Shown here: positions 44,092 through 55,900 of the stretch, in pieces
Numbering within the stretch: position 1 is the first letter of the stretch
Layout of the letters: every line of letters begins with the position of its first letter
From: a virus
Length of the DNA stretch: 64,000 bases
Strand: one strand, 5' to 3'
Virus record (IMG/VR): IMGVR_UViG_3300033148_000573
Span: 1-64,000 of that record
Translations under genes and position numbers: made by a program
The notes under the pieces: model-generated
The model's input: the letters and a program-made list of their open reading frames with translations, nothing else
The model's database searches: none
What the model was told of the DNA's origin: nothing

Positions 44092-47055
44092 TTACATTCC
44101 CATCTTACCACTGTAAAATGGTACTGCCCACTTTGATAACTTTTTTATTTCTTTTCCTTTTTGTGATCTAGTTATTGTATTCCTAGCTGCATCATATCCT
44201 ACTGGTGCTCCTTGAGTGTTAAGTTCATTTTGACCATATGTTCTTTGAGTATTAGTAGAAGAACTTACAGGACCATATATTCTTTCCCACATGCTTTCTG
44301 TAACTTCCCTTTGATTACCCTTTTCATCTTTACCAACAAGTTCTTGCAGTCTTTGCCACTTTTCTATATTTGATTGAACTTGATCTCCTTGATTATCTTT
44401 CATTAATTTTTTGCCATTTGGACCAAATTCTACTATACCTGCTCTAGATGGATTAACATTATAATAATCATACAGTTGATTCATATTATATGTATTAGCC
44501 ATATTGGTAAGTCCTGCATTATATAACTCATTTGTTTTTGCAGTTTGCCAATTCTTAAAGTTATCGGCATTTTGCAATGCAGTAACTGTATCATCATATA
44601 GTTTTTTGGTTGTTGCATTATTTAACTGATCAACTTTCATGTCTAACTGAGGCTGCATAGTTGCAACTTGATTCATAGTTCTGACATTGTTCTGATTAAC
44701 TTGATTAATAGCTTTAGCATTAGCATCTAAAGTTTTACCTTGAATGTTACTACGTGCAATTGCCTGTGGACCATAAGCACCTAGTGCCTGCGCCATTGTA
44801 TTTTGAGCAGCAAGATTAGCATTTACTCTACCAGTATAGTCATCTAATACATAATCAATTTTTTGATCCTCTAATACTGGAGCAAATGGAAGATATAGAT
44901 TATCTTTTATATTATTTTGTGCAATAAGGTTATTTATATCTTGTTGCCACCATTGTGGATCTACTTCTGGTTTAGGTTGTACTGCTGGTTTCTTTGTAAT
45001 CTTTTCTGGATCATCTGGTAAATCCATAAACTTCTCATCTCTTGGTTGATAGTTCATATCAAAACCAGGAGCATTTACAGTATAACCACCTCTCTTACCA
45101 TCAAATCTTCTTTTTTTCCATTCTTTATCTAGCTTACCATCTCCATCCTTATCATATGTAGCAGGATCATTTTTAAGTCTTTCTGCTAATACTTCATCTG
45201 TAAAGAAGTAAGGAATATATTGAACACCTTTTTTGTCAAAGTATTCTTTTCTTTTTTCTTCATATTTATTTTGAAATGTTCTCCAGTTTTTATCATAATC
45301 CGGATCTGACATTTTCATATTAAACTTAAAGTCAACCCCCTCTTCTTCTTTCATTGCATCAATGACTGCTTTATTTCTGTAATAAAAATCTTTTTCAGAA
45401 TCCTCACTAGAAAAAACATTTGAACCATAGCCAAAATTATCTGTATTTACAGCTTGAACATCAGGTAATTGATTACCAGAATACTTACCACTTATAAAAG
45501 TTGCTATATCACCTACATTAGGATCCTCATTTAATTCTTGCTGAGTTCTTATATCTGGTGTATATGTATCTGCAAGAGCTCCTGAACCTGCTATTTTATC
45601 TTGATCAAATACTTGTACTTTAGTGCCTTCTTTCATGGTTCTACCATCAACAGCTTCTCTTACAAAAGATATTTTGTTTTTACCATCTTTCTTTACTACA
45701 GTAGGAATATATCCATCTGCTATATATTGATCATATTGTTTAGCCTTTTCACTTCCTGCTGCATATGGATTTTTATTACCACCAGACTCTACAACAGTTT
45801 CTACTTGTTTGTCAGTAGCTCCTACTTGCTTATCAGTTGTTACAGCTTCTGCCTCAGTTTCTGTTACTGTCTCAGTTACATCTTCTGTAATTCTGTATTC
45901 TTCAGGTACTTGACCATTTTGAATTGCAGCAATAGCTTGTCTTCTCAATTCTGATTTAGGAATAGGATCAGAGCCATCTTCTAAATACCAAGCTTTACCA
46001 TCCCAAGTAGCATCTTTCATGTTCTTAGGATAACCAAGATTTTTTCTTTTATAATACTGTCTAGCAGTTTCACCTTTCTTTTGATAGCTTTCTAGTTCTT
46101 TACCTTCTCCTGCTTTAATTAAAAAGTCACCCAGCTCAGTACCAAATTGAGCCATATTGCCAATCATAGCATTATTTTCCATAGCTAATCCTGGTTCACC
46201 TGCAGGTGGCATAAATGCATCCATTGGTGCAGGCATTCCTTGTTGTGGCATTTGTTGTTGAATATCTTGTTGTTGCATTTGTTGAGCCATCATTTCTTGC
46301 AACATCATTATTTGTTGCTGTTGCTCTAATGGTAATGATGCAAATGCTTTGGCTTCTGCTTCTTTTCTTGATATCTCTTCTACTTTAGCAGTAAACTCAA
46401 TTGGGTCTTCGCCAATAGAAACCAAGTATGGATGAGATGCTAAAGGCACCCCATCTGAAAAATCTTTTTTAGCTTCTTGTATAAAGGCAAGTTTAGATAA
46501 ATCATTCATATTTTTTTTAAGCATAAGCTCTGCACTTGTAGCAGAAATATTATCTGCATATTGTGAATCTAATTCTGCATAATAATCTTGCAACCCAAAC
46601 TTTTTAGAAATTTTAGCTGGGGTTTTTCTACTTCCTCCTAATCCAAACTCACTCATTTCATCTTTTGAAAGTTTAAGTTTTCTTGTATCAGAAAAAATAA
46701 AAGATTGTTCTGGCAAAAACATTGGTACACCACCACTACTATGTCTTGGTCCTGTTATATCATATAAACCAAATGTTCCATCATCATTTAAATCAGTTAA
46801 TACTGTTTCTCCACCTTCTGCTTCTAAGTTAGCATCTTCTCTAGGTACACTAGATAAACTATATCTAACAGATTCATCTTGTGAATTATTAAAGTTAGTG
46901 CTACCATAATATGCTTGTGGAGTTGTAACCAAACCATAATCAGCTTGATCACCTGTTGTCATACCACCATCTCTCATAGACTTTGCATCTTCAACAACTT
47001 TTCCATTACGGATGCTGAAACCTTGCGGTAATTTGTTTATTTTAATTTTTGCCAT
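44092..47055 (-). CDS. Large virion protein, unknown (987 residues)
   Basis: The N-terminal part has LEAEGGETVLTDLNDDGTFG and RHSSGGVPMFLPEQSFIFSD, a pattern I associate with structural proteins of large Bacteroidetes phages. A Q/M-rich tract (LEQQQQIMMLQEMMAQQMQQ and following) lies at about 250-280, then a T/V/E-rich linker (TEDVTETVTETEAEAVTTDK), and a helical C-terminal domain (ANLAAQNTMAQALGAYGPQA). No enzymatic motif is visible. It overlaps no neighbour but is separated by only 2 bases from the 933-residue gene. Likely a tail or ejected cargo protein. Confidence 0.65.
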   Translation of the reverse strand: MAKIKINKLPQGFSIRNGKVVEDAKSMRDGGMTTGDQADYGLVTTPQAYYGSTNFNNSQDESVRYSLSSVPREDANLEAEGGETVLTDLNDDGTFGLYDITGPRHSSGGVPMFLPEQSFIFSDTRKLKLSKDEMSEFGLGGSRKTPAKISKKFGLQDYYAELDSQYADNISATSAELMLKKNMNDLSKLAFIQEAKKDFSDGVPLASHPYLVSIGEDPIEFTAKVEEISRKEAEAKAFASLPLEQQQQIMMLQEMMAQQMQQQDIQQQMPQQGMPAPMDAFMPPAGEPGLAMENNAMIGNMAQFGTELGDFLIKAGEGKELESYQKKGETARQYYKRKNLGYPKNMKDATWDGKAWYLEDGSDPIPKSELRRQAIAAIQNGQVPEEYRITEDVTETVTETEAEAVTTDKQVGATDKQVETVVESGGNKNPYAAGSEKAKQYDQYIADGYIPTVVKKDGKNKISFVREAVDGRTMKEGTKVQVFDQDKIAGSGALADTYTPDIRTQQELNEDPNVGDIATFISGKYSGNQLPDVQAVNTDNFGYGSNVFSSEDSEKDFYYRNKAVIDAMKEEEGVDFKFNMKMSDPDYDKNWRTFQNKYEEKRKEYFDKKGVQYIPYFFTDEVLAERLKNDPATYDKDGDGKLDKEWKKRRFDGKRGGYTVNAPGFDMNYQPRDEKFMDLPDDPEKITKKPAVQPKPEVDPQWWQQDINNLIAQNNIKDNLYLPFAPVLEDQKIDYVLDDYTGRVNANLAAQNTMAQALGAYGPQAIARSNIQGKTLDANAKAINQVNQNNVRTMNQVATMQPQLDMKVDQLNNATTKKLYDDTVTALQNADNFKNWQTAKTNELYNAGLTNMANTYNMNQLYDYYNVNPSRAGIVEFGPNGKKLMKDNQGDQVQSNIEKWQRLQELVGKDEKGNQREVTESMWERIYGPVSSSTNTQRTYGQNELNTQGAPVGYDAARNTITRSQKGKEIKKLSKWAVPFYSGKMGM

Positions 47056-47057
47056 AA

Positions 47058-49859
47058 TTATAATTTTTCTATGTCAGCTCCAGCTGCAATTAGTTTTGCC
47101 AACATTCTTGAATCAACTTCTACAGTCTGCTCTCCTCCATTTTGTTTTTTTGATTTAATCAAATGAATGTAACCATTGTCATCATCATAATAATCAGCGG
47201 TCTTAAAATCATATGATCTACCATCTTCACTTGGATCTGAAGTATAATAAGGAGCTTTATTTTTATAATTTACATTAACAGGTTGACCTGCATTATATGC
47301 TTCAGGATCAATTTGTGATGCTAAGTATTGTTGTAGTTTAAACTCAGGAAACATTCTAGCACCACTTAAGTTATTGCTATTACCTATAAACAGTGTATCA
47401 TTTTCAGTAACTCCCATTTGAGACATAATATCTTTTATAGCAGTTTTATCATTTTTGTTTTTATCTCTAAATAACTCTATATACTCTTGTAGATAATTAT
47501 GATCATAGTTTTTAATTCTTTCTTTTCTTTCTTTTCTTGTTTCTCCAGCATCTTGAGCTTTAGCTAACTCTCTTTTAATAACTCTATCTCTATTTGCTAA
47601 GTATGCTTCTTCTCCTTTAGCTCCACCATATGCCATATTACTAAGTATGTTATGCTGTGCTTCTGGAGGCAATGCTTTAAAGCCAGGATTGTTTACACCA
47701 CCACCTTCTTTACTCATATATAATCCTGTTGTTCTATCACCCTCACTACCCATTAGTCCGGTGTTTACATCAAAAGTCCCCCTCTTATTAAATGCATCAG
47801 TAGTAGTTCCATATAAATTATCTGCAACTACATCACCACGCATATCTGCATAAGCATTATTCCATTCTTTTTGCTGGTAAATATCATTAAAAATATCAGC
47901 TGTTTGAACTGCTGCATTAGATAAATCACCAAATAATCTACCACCTATTGTATTTGGAAATCTTAGTAAGCTATTATTAAAATTACTAAGTAAAGCATTA
48001 GGACTTTTATCCTTTTTGGCTGTAGGAAGATTTATATCTCCAAATAAATCTGCTGCTGTTCTTTGAGCAGGTTGACTATTTGTTTGATCTTCTGTTGGAT
48101 TTGGATTAAAAGGATTATCAAACTGTTCTTCATATTCTGCATACAGCTGTTGAGCATTGGCACCACCTCTTGTAACAGGGTCTTGCACCACCCATTCCTT
48201 AAAGGTAAGCTTATCATTTGCTACCGGACCTCCAGCTGAACCTGCATACTGTTTAATAGGAAGCTCTGCTCCATACATAGCAAACATTTCTTGAAAGTCT
48301 GTAAGATAAGGAAGGCCTTTTTCAAACTTTGGGTCTAAAGGACCATCATAGTCTTTTGGTATAAACATATCAAAATTCGGATCATTACCTTCAATAGCAT
48401 CTTCACCAGGTCCTTGATTAAATTCAGGATCTAAATCTACTTCTTGTGGATCTTTCTTTTCAGTAGCAGGAAACCTACCTTCAGCAGACATTGGATCTAC
48501 TTGATATTCAGTTGGTATTTCTTGTCCTTTCTTTTTTAATATAGATTCAATATATGCTTTTGTTTCTGCTGTTCCTGTTTGCCATTTCTTTAGCAGATCA
48601 TCAGAGATTTTTTTTACTGCACTTGGAGCATTTACATCATCTAGTATTCTATCTGCTTCTGTTTTTATAATATTTCCTAATGCATCTTTCTGTTGATCTA
48701 GTTCTGGATTTTCAATTTTAAATTGTTCAAACCATTTAGCTGCAGCATTTTTATTTTCATCACTTAAATCAAATTCAAATTTATATTTAGTATCTGCTGC
48801 TTTTTGTAATTGATTAGATATTCTTCTTCCTTTCCAATCTCTAAAACTGCCATCTTTTACACCATCACCATCTTCATCTTTACCGCTAAATAAATCTTTT
48901 CCTACTGAACTAATTGCATTAAGAGTTTTACCCAAATTTAAACCACTGCTTGTTTTAAATAAAGCAGGATTAAACATAAAAGGATCTGGATTTATATATC
49001 CATTGTCATTTTGATCTACATAATCTTTAATTACATTTTTATCTTGATCAGTGACTTTTACATTATTACCAGAAATATCTATATTACTATTCTTTGCAGC
49101 ATTTGCAAAAGAATTCATCATGTCTAAGTTATCTGTGCCAGCAGAGTTTGATGTTTCTTTTCCTTCTTGTGCTTTAGGTGCATCATGAGTATATCCGGCT
49201 TTCTTTAATCTAAGGTGAGCTTCATGATCCCTTGCTCTAATCTTTCTATCACCTTTATACATAAAGTGTGGCTCAAATTCACCACCTTCTTCCTTCTTCC
49301 ATCCAGCAGCATTCTTAGCAAAGTTTGCCATTTTTACTACTGATGGTGGATAATTATCCGTGTTACTCATAACTTTGTTATAAGCTTCAGATACTGACAT
49401 ACCTCTTGCTTTAGCCCATCTAGTAAACTTACCTTTATTTTCAGGTTTAATTTCTATACCAGATTTAGCTTGATCAATAGATGTAATATCCATATCCATA
49501 GCAGGAGCTTGTTCTTGCATTTCTTCTGCTCTTGCTAGTTGTTGAGGATTATTTGTTATTTCTTGAGGGCTGGGTTCTTTTGGTTGTTGCATCCTTTGAA
49601 CTTCTTCAAACAATTGAATGATTGCTTCCTCTTCATAACCAAGTTGCATAAGTGCTTGACCTATAAGATTTTGATCTACTTCTTGTTGCATTAATCCCAT
49701 TAATACTTCTTGAGGTTGTCTACCCTCATCAATAGATGTAGAAAATATTTCAGTTATTTGCATAACTTGTGGATCAACTTGAGGCTGCTGTTGCATTCCA
49801 GGTTGACCAGGCATCATTGCACCTCCTTGTTGTTTTACACTTTTTTTGTTTAAATCCAC
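47058..49859 (-). CDS. Large Gln-rich virion protein, unknown (933 residues)
   Basis: From a GTG start at 49859. The first 120 residues are rich in Q, M and P (GMQQQPQVDPQVMQITEIF, then EEVQRMQQPKEPSPQEITN), followed by GKFTRWAKARGMSVSEAYNK and SVVKMANFAKNAAGWKKEEG, a helical module common to virion proteins of this phage group. The rest is acidic and contains calcium-site-like DEDGDGVKDG. No catalytic motif is seen. Its place between wall-degrading and cargo genes suggests a tail cargo or scaffold-like role. Starts at internal ATGs (Met 15/16) are possible. Confidence 0.65.
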   Translation of the reverse strand: MDLNKKSVKQQGGAMMPGQPGMQQQPQVDPQVMQITEIFSTSIDEGRQPQEVLMGLMQQEVDQNLIGQALMQLGYEEEAIIQLFEEVQRMQQPKEPSPQEITNNPQQLARAEEMQEQAPAMDMDITSIDQAKSGIEIKPENKGKFTRWAKARGMSVSEAYNKVMSNTDNYPPSVVKMANFAKNAAGWKKEEGGEFEPHFMYKGDRKIRARDHEAHLRLKKAGYTHDAPKAQEGKETSNSAGTDNLDMMNSFANAAKNSNIDISGNNVKVTDQDKNVIKDYVDQNDNGYINPDPFMFNPALFKTSSGLNLGKTLNAISSVGKDLFSGKDEDGDGVKDGSFRDWKGRRISNQLQKAADTKYKFEFDLSDENKNAAAKWFEQFKIENPELDQQKDALGNIIKTEADRILDDVNAPSAVKKISDDLLKKWQTGTAETKAYIESILKKKGQEIPTEYQVDPMSAEGRFPATEKKDPQEVDLDPEFNQGPGEDAIEGNDPNFDMFIPKDYDGPLDPKFEKGLPYLTDFQEMFAMYGAELPIKQYAGSAGGPVANDKLTFKEWVVQDPVTRGGANAQQLYAEYEEQFDNPFNPNPTEDQTNSQPAQRTAADLFGDINLPTAKKDKSPNALLSNFNNSLLRFPNTIGGRLFGDLSNAAVQTADIFNDIYQQKEWNNAYADMRGDVVADNLYGTTTDAFNKRGTFDVNTGLMGSEGDRTTGLYMSKEGGGVNNPGFKALPPEAQHNILSNMAYGGAKGEEAYLANRDRVIKRELAKAQDAGETRKERKERIKNYDHNYLQEYIELFRDKNKNDKTAIKDIMSQMGVTENDTLFIGNSNNLSGARMFPEFKLQQYLASQIDPEAYNAGQPVNVNYKNKAPYYTSDPSEDGRSYDFKTADYYDDDNGYIHLIKSKKQNGGEQTVEVDSRMLAKLIAAGADIEKL

Positions 49860-49919
49860 GTTGATAATATTATATTATTAATATACAAATAATTAGGGAG
49901 ATTCACTAATCTTTATGGT

Positions 49920-52900
49920 TTAAGCTTTATAAAGATGAGTCAAAATATAATTTGGTGGAGACATGTTTCCTAACTCTTTTGCATCTTTATAATGTTTTCT
50001 ATTTAATTTATCATATATACTTTTAGCTTTAGCTTCTTCATTAGTACCATCATATATTCCATCCATATAATCTTTATACATCTGAAGCTTTTTCTTTTCT
50101 CCACCTATTTTATAATCTGGCATGTACTTACCCAATTGCTGAAATTTCAAATATTTAGCATTTTTCTTAACTCCTTCAGTATATGTCTTACCGTCATCTT
50201 TGCTTGAACCACCCCAATGTTTAGGAAGAGTATTAAACAAATCATTTCTATCTACACCTTCTCTATTGTTAGCTAAAAATGCTAATCTTAACACAGTAGC
50301 AATTGCTGCTTTCTCAGGATCTAACAAATCTTTATTAGATGTTATTCCAAATTTCTTTAAAATATTTATTTGTTTTTTATTTTCTGGTAAGTTTTTATCT
50401 TCTTTAGCTATATTTTCCCATCTAAGCTGAGTTAACCCAACACTATTATAATCTTCTTGTGCACTTTTAGAATAAGTTGGTAAGTTAATATTTGATGATT
50501 GTGCTGCAATTGCTAATAAAGGAGAAACATTTGATAACTGATTAGTGGTATCTAATGTAAAACCTTCATATTTTTTAAACACATCAGGAGATGAAGTTAC
50601 AGTAGGTAACAGATTAGTTGAACCTACTACTGGCAATTGACCTTTTTTATTTAGGTCAGCAACATATTTGTTGGCTCCTCTTAAAAGGTTACCTGATTTA
50701 CTATGCGTGTCACCAAAATTAGATTCATTACCATAAATACCAAAAGCAATTCTAGCAATATCATTATATACATCACTAGGTATACCTGCTTCTTGCATTA
50801 TTTGTTTCTTGTTATTTACTAAAGCATTTATAAATGGCTTTGTTGAATTTTCTTGTTCTTCTTTATCTGATGTATCTGACGTAAAGAAATTACCAACAGA
50901 TTTTAAACCTCCTGTTTCATTATACACATCTTCTTCAAAAGCCTGTTGATCAAACACTGGACGTATAGGTTGATAGTTTAATGTGTTTACAGTATAGTTA
51001 GATCCTTGTTGAGTTTGCTCACTACCTTTAGAGTCAATATAATTAGATGCATATTTTTCTCTATTATCTTTAGACATTTTTAATACAGCTTGTCCATCAA
51101 CCCATTGGAAATTATTACCTTCATCTTCTGGTAATATATATACTGCTGTACCTGCTGGCATTCCTAAATCATATAATGCTTGCAAATCACTACATTGACC
51201 ATTTACACAGCCATTACTTGCTCTATTATTATCTATATTACCATCATCAAATAAACCTTTTCTACCTTTTGTGGGTCCATGAATAGCTGTAGCTACATCT
51301 ATATCAGTACCATCTGTATATAAATTAAATGAAGGAACACCTTTACCACCATATTTATCAGGTGAATCAGCATAACTTTCTTTTATATAATACTTACCAG
51401 CACCTGTATTTTTATTACCGGCACTCCAATTAGGAATCCACTTACCATTTCTTTTATCTTCATCTGTTATTTGTCCATCATTATTCAAATCCCACATTTT
51501 TGTTACAGTTAAAGCATCACCTTCATTAGCACCTGTAAGAACTTCAAAATCTAATACTGGTTTGCCACCCCTCCAAACTTCTAATCTTTTTGTTTTTTTG
51601 TTTACTATAACATAATGACCATTTGGATCATTAACCATTTGTGATTTTTTTATAATATCTTCATCAGATGAATCATTAATATTTCTTCTATCCTGATCCA
51701 ACAGCTCAACATCTTGCCAAGTTTCTTCAATTTCATCTACTGGTTCATATGAATCTTGAGGTATCCTTAGTTCTTGATTAACAAAAATTTCATTAATATT
51801 AGATATATCATTTTCTTGTGCTAACTTTCTTACTGTTGTACCATATTTAGTTGCTATTCTTCCAAGAGTATCACCAGACTTTACATCATAAAAAGCATAT
51901 TTAGTTTTACTCTTTGGTAATTTTATTTCTTGATTTATTGAAATCTTACTCGGATTAGCTATATCATTTAACTCAGCTATCTCATCTACAGTAGTTCCAT
52001 ATTTATCTGCTATTCTAGTTAAGTTATCTCCAGACTTTACAGTGTATATATTTAATTCTTCTTTTGGTTTTTCATTTTGTTTTTCTGGTTCACGTAAAGG
52101 GCCAACAAAAGAAGAGTTTAATTCTGGAAGTTCTTCAACATAATTAGATGGCATCCATAATTGACTATAGTCATAACCTTCTTGCTCATTTTCTCTCACA
52201 GGTCCAGCAAATTGTTTTTCAGGAAGATCATCTTGATATTTATATAATTGCTTATAGTAATCATATGCTTCATCAGTAGTTGTCTTTAGAAAATTTTCCT
52301 GTACATTAGGTCTGCCTTCTGTATTTTTATCAAACAAAATCATATCAATATAATCTTGAGTTTCTTTAGGTAATCTAGAAACCCATTGAACATCATTATA
52401 TATATCCAGACCTTCTTCTTTTAATTCATTTAGCAAATCTCTTGTATTACCTCTACCCCAGTTATATGCTGCTAGTGTTTTAATCAATCTTACATCTTGA
52501 TCTTGATTTTCCTTATTTATAAATGATGAGTTATACAATTCATTCATAGACCATTCTTGGACATCATGATTTTGTTCAGGATCATATGGATCTATTTCTT
52601 TAACATTTTTTGCTTTCTTATAATCTGCTATAAGACTATCTCCTATTTGACCAAGACCCATATAACCTGCACTACTTTTAGCTTTTGGATTTAAGTTAGA
52701 TTCAACAAAAGCTTGCTTATACAATAGATTAGGGTTAATACTATTTTTATTTTCTACCTTTTTATCAGAGTCTTTAGGGATATAGATTCTATCATAAAAC
52801 TCATATGGTTTTATGGCTGCATTTGCTATACTGTTAAAATCATACTTATCATATATAGAAAGATATTTCTGATCTTTTGCTTTGTCATAACCTACCTCAA

Positions 52901-55900
52901 CTTGAAAATTTTGTAATGGATCAATATTCATAAATTGTTCTGGTGTTACTTTACCATCAGAACCATCTTCAGTTTTACTCCAATAATCTTCTTTCATGTA
53001 ACCCGCTAAGCCATCAACAGTTTCTTTATATCCTATAGGGAGATCTTTAAAGTCTGATATCATACTTTCTCTATCAAGTATATCATCTGATATTTTATAA
53101 TATTGCACTCCTTCCTCTTTTGAATTGGTTGGTGAATATTCTGTTTGCTTTTGTATATATTTTTCTTTAGGATTAAGACCAAGCGCACGTGCCCATGCTT
53201 CTTCAGAAAAATCATAATCACCATCAGAATCAAACAAGGGTTTTGTTGGTTCTGTTATACCCAGTGCATTACCTATTGCACCAAATGCTTCTTTAGTAAT
53301 GCTGCCAAAACCAGGATAACTTTCAGGTCTTACTTCTTGAAATATTTTAAATCTAGTTTCAAGATCAAGTTCTGGATTAAGTATGTCCTTAGTTTTTTTA
53401 CCTAACCAATCATTAAAGCTATCTGCTTTTTCAGCAGCACCTTTTAAAACTGGTATTACTGCATCATCTAATGTATTACCTCCTCTTTGGTAGAGTTTAT
53501 TAATTCTTTGCTGTGTATCTATTTGTTTGCTATTGGGTTTCCATTTTGATGGACCATAATAATCTATTATATCTTCATTGTCTACTCCGCTCATAGCAAG
53601 CTTAGCCTTTTCTTCAGAATCATATATTCCTATAGTTCCACCGGTACTTATATCACGCACTATAATCCTTCCGTCACCTGTTTTTATAGATACTAATTGA
53701 CTTTTAGATTTTTTTACAGGTTCTGAAAGTGGAGGCTTATCATTCATGTCAAAATCAGACATCAGCTTTTGTAAAGGTTTTAACTCTGGCTTTTCTATAA
53801 ATTGATGTCCAAGTTCATACCATGCACTTTTAATAGTGTCATTATTTTTAATAGATGTAAAACTATCAATTTTGTTATTTTCAGCATAATCTGGATAATA
53901 TTTGTTTATCCATTGTCTAAATACACTTTCATCTACATCAGATGGTAAGTCTGATAAATTATATTTAATATCATGCGGTAATTTTAAAACAGGCATCTCA
54001 GGATATTGATCTGATAAATCAGCTGCTGGATCAAAGTATGGTATATGTTTTAAGTTACTTTTGTTGCTGACTCCAGGATTTGCACCTACTTTAGCTTTAC
54101 CATACTTTCCTAATGTTTGTATTGCATTTTGCCAATCCGGATTATTCTCCTGCCAATTTTCTCTTTCTTTAACTGTATTAAAAGTTGTGTCTTTATATTG
54201 ATTATACCAAACATCTTTATAAAGTTCTTTTGCTTTTTCTATATCTGCTATGCTTTGATTTCTTTTATTCAATTCTATCTGATAAGCCTTACGTGCTGCA
54301 TCATTTTCTAATTGTTTTTCTCTTACTCTTGGGTCAAATATTGATTCATATACATCATCCTCATTATATCTAATGTTTACATTTTCATCCGGTGTATAAA
54401 ATCTATTTAGCACTTCAAGACCAGATTGAGCATACCGTGATTTATCTTTGCTGTCATCTGCAGATGAAATCTCATTTAATTGATTAAAAATCTCATCATT
54501 ACTATATACATCCTGTAATTGCATTAATGGATTGTAACCATCTGACTCTCCTCTGTTTAACTCTGAAGTTCTATCAATTATTTGTTGAAATTTTTCTCTA
54601 GTTAATGGCTCAGTCATAGGATCATATATTCCTAGATCTTTTGCTGCTGACCTAATTGTATTTAATCTAGTTCTAGCTTCAGTAGGATCAGAAACATAAT
54701 CTCCCCAGGGGCTTCTCTCTATTTCTATCTGTCCTTCTTTTACAGACCCATCTCTATTAAAAGCTACTATGGGATTACCATCTGCATCATAGGTTCCATA
54801 GCTTGCTATATCAATATTATTTATTATAGGATTTCCATCATCATACCCCTCTATATTAACCCTTTCGTCTTCAAATCTTTTAATAGTTTTTTGAGGTATA
54901 AGTCTATCTGAATTAAGGTTTTTATATATCTGTATAGCCCTATCTTCAAGATCGTTTGTTTCTTGGCCAGTAATATAATTATATGCTTGATTTGCCAAAG
55001 CAACATAGTTTGGTAAAACTACACTGCTTGGTCTAGTACTTAGTGAAGCATTTGCTAAAGCAATTTTATCTCCAATGCTTAAGTTATCTTTATATCTTTT
55101 TAATGTATCTTTTCCAACTCTATCTCCACTATGGCCTACTTCATGTTCAAAAGTGTTTTCATAAACATGCCCTTCATGATCAGTATGTGATGGTTTAAAA
55201 AATTCAAGTTCACCATTCTTACTCCAAGATGTTGCACCTACACCTTCATCTTCGTGTGTATTAGGATTTACTATTATAGGTACGTTTTGTAAATTACCTA
55301 TTCTACTATTAGTTATAAATTCAGCATCATCATTTGGACCAACTTCATTTGCTAATATTTTTTTATACATGGGTGAATCTAACCATTGTCTTTGAAATGA
55401 ATTATCAACACTTTCTTGATTAGGTACAACTCCTTTAATATCATTTACTTCACCCCTTAACTGAAATTTAGGTTTCCAAGAACCTTCTCCAAACTTTATA
55501 GCAGCTTCTTTATCTGCTCCAAAGTCTATAAGCTCACCTCTTCTTTTAGCTTCTTCATATGCTTCTTTCCAAGGTTTATTAGACATATCAACCCAAGTAC
55601 CATCCGGATCTTGGAATAATGTTGGAAATGAAAACCAGTTCTTTCCATCTAAAGTTTCAGTAGCCATAAGGTGTGTTGACTCACTACCATCAGGATTTTT
55701 TCTAGCACCTTGTCTTTTAGGTACTTCAATACCATTTTGAGCCATAGGCGTTTCCATTACCATATCACCTGGAAATTGATATTCATTTTCAGGCATCATC
55801 ATTTGTGAATTACCAAGGTTATCTACACCCATAATAGGAAAGTCTACATCTTTCATGCTTATGTTTCCTGACGGAATGAAATTAACCGGATTGGTTTTAT

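Noticed and set aside
44055-44096. TAAACC-CTTTA-GGTTTA hairpin after the 987-residue gene as terminator
   Set aside because: A 6-bp AT-rich stem with no following T-tract on the minus strand; it may be only a minor structure near the promoter.
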